Origin: Scolanthus callimorphus
Taxonomy: Eukaryota > Cnidaria > Anthozoa > Actiniaria > Edwardsiidae
Direction: 5' to 3'
Assembly: GCA_033964015.1 (NCBI GenBank)
Contig: JAWWUD010000053.1
Location: 1 to 64,000 of the forward strand
DNA length: 64,000 nucleotides
Positions 62,485 through 64,000 of the stretch are shown in pieces. The notes under the pieces were generated by a model that made no database searches, was not told where the DNA came from, and was given only the letters and a program-made list of their open reading frames with translations. A program made the translations under genes and the position numbers. The number at the start of each line of letters is the position of its first letter. The first letter of the stretch is position 1.

Positions 62485-62994
62485 TCATTCATGCTCAGTT
62501 GTCTGCTCAGTTGTGCTAGGAAGTTCTTGAATTTTGTTGGAAGTCTCCTGTGAAGGTGTTAGTTTAACATGCTTAGCAACCTGAAAGAGACCGCTAGCAA
62601 GTGCTACCAATCTTCCACCCTTCAATACCAAGAGACCTGCAAAGTTTGAAAGTTCACGTTTTACCAACTCATCGTTCTGCAAGTCTTTGCAAAGCGCTTC
62701 AGCGTCATCTACAGGAACCACGTAGGAGATGATGTGAGACACTGCTTGAAGTGCAGATTCTACTAATCCACCTGTTACCTGCTTGCCTAAGACTGTCTGG
62801 TAACGATTATAATATTTTTCAACGTCTTTTGATGAGAGTTTCTTAATATCACCAAGATTCATCTCAACACCTAGAAATTCCTTTGTAGTCCCAAGAGACG
62901 CGAGAATAGCTAGTGATTCTCGTTTGACTTCAATATCATTTTCTTTTGGTTCAGCGACCTCTTTTTCTTCGATATAATCTTCAATGCTTGCCAT
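62485..62994 (-). CDS. Unrecognised helical protein
   Basis: 169 residues, acidic N-terminus, then helical with SLGTTKEFLGVEMNLGDIKK, KYYNRYQTVLGKQVTGGLVE and a hydrophobic LLVLKGGRLVALASGLFQVA stretch, Ser/Thr-rich tail. Soluble or peripheral membrane protein. Intact; function unknown. Confidence 0.5.
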   Translation of the reverse strand: MASIEDYIEEKEVAEPKENDIEVKRESLAILASLGTTKEFLGVEMNLGDIKKLSSKDVEKYYNRYQTVLGKQVTGGLVESALQAVSHIISYVVPVDDAEALCKDLQNDELVKRELSNFAGLLVLKGGRLVALASGLFQVAKHVKLTPSQETSNKIQELPSTTEQTTEHE

Positions 62995-63031
62995 ATCTTA
63001 TTTTATAAGTAGAATAAGATGTTTTTAAATC
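62995..63031 (-). promoter_or_regulatory. TTTAAA box plus palindromic leader
   Basis: ATCTTATTCTACTTATAAAA then TAAGAT (62995-63020) abuts ATG 62994; GATTTAAAAAC lies just beyond. Confidence 0.6.
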
Positions 63032-63656
63032 ACTGCGTAGTAGGAATCTCTAAATACTTTTCGAATGGATAACGTAAACAGAAACAGAGCCTGGAATATT
63101 TTTCAGTTTTCAGCAGTTCCACAAACTTTTTACGAGTCTCAACGTCTAAATCTCCTCCGTAATCTTCAAACAGTGTTTTTGTGCCGACTTGAGACGGATT
63201 ATGGAATGTAACCACGCAGGCGACGTTGTCACGGAAGGGCTTTGCTATGGATGTTAATTGTTGCGTCAACACCCACACTGATAATCCATCGTGTCTCCCT
63301 GAGAAGGCTAAATCTATAAACTTGTTGGAGCGTTGCTTTAGATCTTTCGATACAGCACAGTCATCCAAAATAAGTAACGTATTTGTACCAGAAAAAAGTT
63401 GTGAGCAATCCTTCAATAACTCATTAATTTCATCAATGTTACTAGCATCTGGCGATAATACCAAGAAACGTTTATCTCCGTGAGCAAATCTATGATAGGT
63501 CTTATTTTTAGCATAAGTCGGACATATGAGAACAATATATTCAAACACATTGCGGAACGGTCCTCGGAGCTGTTCCGTGAGGTATTTTGTCTTTCCGCAA
63601 TTTGTCGGTCCAGTTATAATACAATGAAAAGGAACTTTTTCTCGTAATTCTTCCAT
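63030..63656 (-). CDS. Packaging-type P-loop ATPase (A32/FtsK-like)
   Basis: 208 residues. Walker A GPTNCGKT at residues 16-23, Walker B TLLILDDCA at about 93-101, then VWVLTQQLTSIAKPF and an Asn-Pro motif (TFHNPSQVGT), as in poxvirus A32-like and Polinton packaging ATPases. It would drive genome encapsidation. Only distantly similar to the Polinton ATPase at 22915, showing that this element is not a copy of it. Intact. Confidence 0.8.
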   Translation of the reverse strand: MEELREKVPFHCIITGPTNCGKTKYLTEQLRGPFRNVFEYIVLICPTYAKNKTYHRFAHGDKRFLVLSPDASNIDEINELLKDCSQLFSGTNTLLILDDCAVSKDLKQRSNKFIDLAFSGRHDGLSVWVLTQQLTSIAKPFRDNVACVVTFHNPSQVGTKTLFEDYGGDLDVETRKKFVELLKTEKYSRLCFCLRYPFEKYLEIPTTQ

Positions 63657-63692
63657 ACTTTTTGTATTATAACAGTTGTTCTTTTTAATACA
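63657..63692 (-). promoter_or_regulatory. TTTAAA-like start signal
   Basis: TATTAAAAAGAACAACTGTT precedes ATG 63656 by the usual distance; no strong palindrome. Confidence 0.4.
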
Positions 63693-63975
63693 CGATTGAA
63701 TGCAAGTTGGAATTCATGACCGCCATCAACGCGTCGGCTACCACGAACATATAGCAGGTAATGGTACCAGACCCTGAAGCTGTTCGTTTCATCTCTAGAT
63801 GAACTCCATCTCTTGTATTACTGATGTGTAAGCCATTACCATGTATATAGTCATCATGATATGTTCGTAGGTCTATCCATATTGCAAATTTATCATTATA
63901 AAAATCCTTGATTGATATATTATCACTCGATCCAAACCGTTTGACAGCTGCATCATAAAAATCTGAGGCTTCCAT
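63685..63975 (-). CDS. Small beta-rich protein, possible minor structural protein
   Basis: 96 residues, complete, from ATG 63975. Strands such as FAIWIDLRTY, GVHLEMKRTA and TITCYMFVVADALMAVMNSN are suggestive of a small jelly-roll or beta sandwich. A TATATAGC box lies about 15 nt before the ATG at the window edge. No family recognised. Confidence 0.5.
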   Translation of the reverse strand: MEASDFYDAAVKRFGSSDNISIKDFYNDKFAIWIDLRTYHDDYIHGNGLHISNTRDGVHLEMKRTASGSGTITCYMFVVADALMAVMNSNLHSIVY

Positions 63976-64000
63976 ACCTTTGCTATATAACCGGTTTGGT

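Larger units (their letters stand above)
55336..64000. mobile_element. Second virus-like element (left part), novel-looking, runs off the window
   Basis: A compact cluster of one rightward and at least eleven leftward genes with short gaps, a shared TTTAAA-box/palindrome start signature, a packaging ATPase, a penton-like protein, a candidate major structural protein and many membrane proteins. No polymerase, integrase or terminal repeat is visible here, and the right end lies outside the window. The left end is set at the AT-rich region before the methyltransferase gene; a direct repeat of AAAATGGTTTGAGA at 55357 and 55387 may lie near it. The viral nature is an inference from gene content. 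Confidence 0.6.

Overview
This is a piece of an animal nuclear genome, most probably a cnidarian (coral or sea-anemone type). That reading rests on AT-rich intergenic DNA, small spliced exons, a tRNA-derived SINE, a SAM/UBX/HECT gene of a kind common in corals, and dense MITE-like palindromes. The phylum is inferred; the eukaryotic nature is seen directly (GT-AG introns, polyadenylation signals, nested transposons). Only one ordinary host gene is visible (28913-34545); almost everything else is mobile or viral DNA.

Layout. 121-5206: ISL2EU/IS4EU-like DNA transposon (broken YqaJ-nuclease/PHD/Ulp1-like gene on +, THAP/DDE transposase on -). 5275-6978: decayed LINE with an internal tandem duplication. 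8729-25501: near-complete 16.8-kb Polinton/Maverick (endogenous adintovirus-like virus) with 393-bp inverted repeats and a perfect 6-bp target duplication, inserted into the last codons of a Crypton-type tyrosine recombinase gene whose remainder is at 25502-26806. 26850-28900: minisatellites carrying a solo-LTR-like insertion and a SINE. 28913-34545: SAM/UBX/HECT gene with MITEs and a SINE in its introns. 37518-40575: DIRS/Ngaro-type retrotransposon, whose 97-bp direct repeats (40631, 48563) are split by a long-TIR element (41035-48249), itself split by a 4.3-kb transposon with a 4-bp target duplication (42470-46744). 48797-54487: non-coding element with 1-kb inverted repeats.

55336-64000: the left part of a second virus-like element, unlike the Polinton. 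It has a cytosine-C5 methyltransferase on + and at least eleven genes on -: a packaging-type ATPase, a penton/minor-capsid-like protein, a candidate major structural protein with a C-terminal membrane anchor, and several small membrane proteins. Most genes have a TTTAAA-containing box about 25-33 nt before the ATG, often followed by a palindrome abutting the start codon. It runs off the right edge and is the best candidate for an undescribed system.

The Polinton genes form a familiar module: protein-primed PolB replicates, the integrase inserts, two penton-like proteins and a double-jelly-roll major capsid protein build the virion, an adenain-type protease matures it and an ATPase packages DNA. 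The second element appears to have its own morphogenesis module, with replication and integration genes not seen here and possibly beyond the window. Single-base frameshifts recur in otherwise well-preserved genes throughout, so assembly indels as well as genuine decay must be considered.
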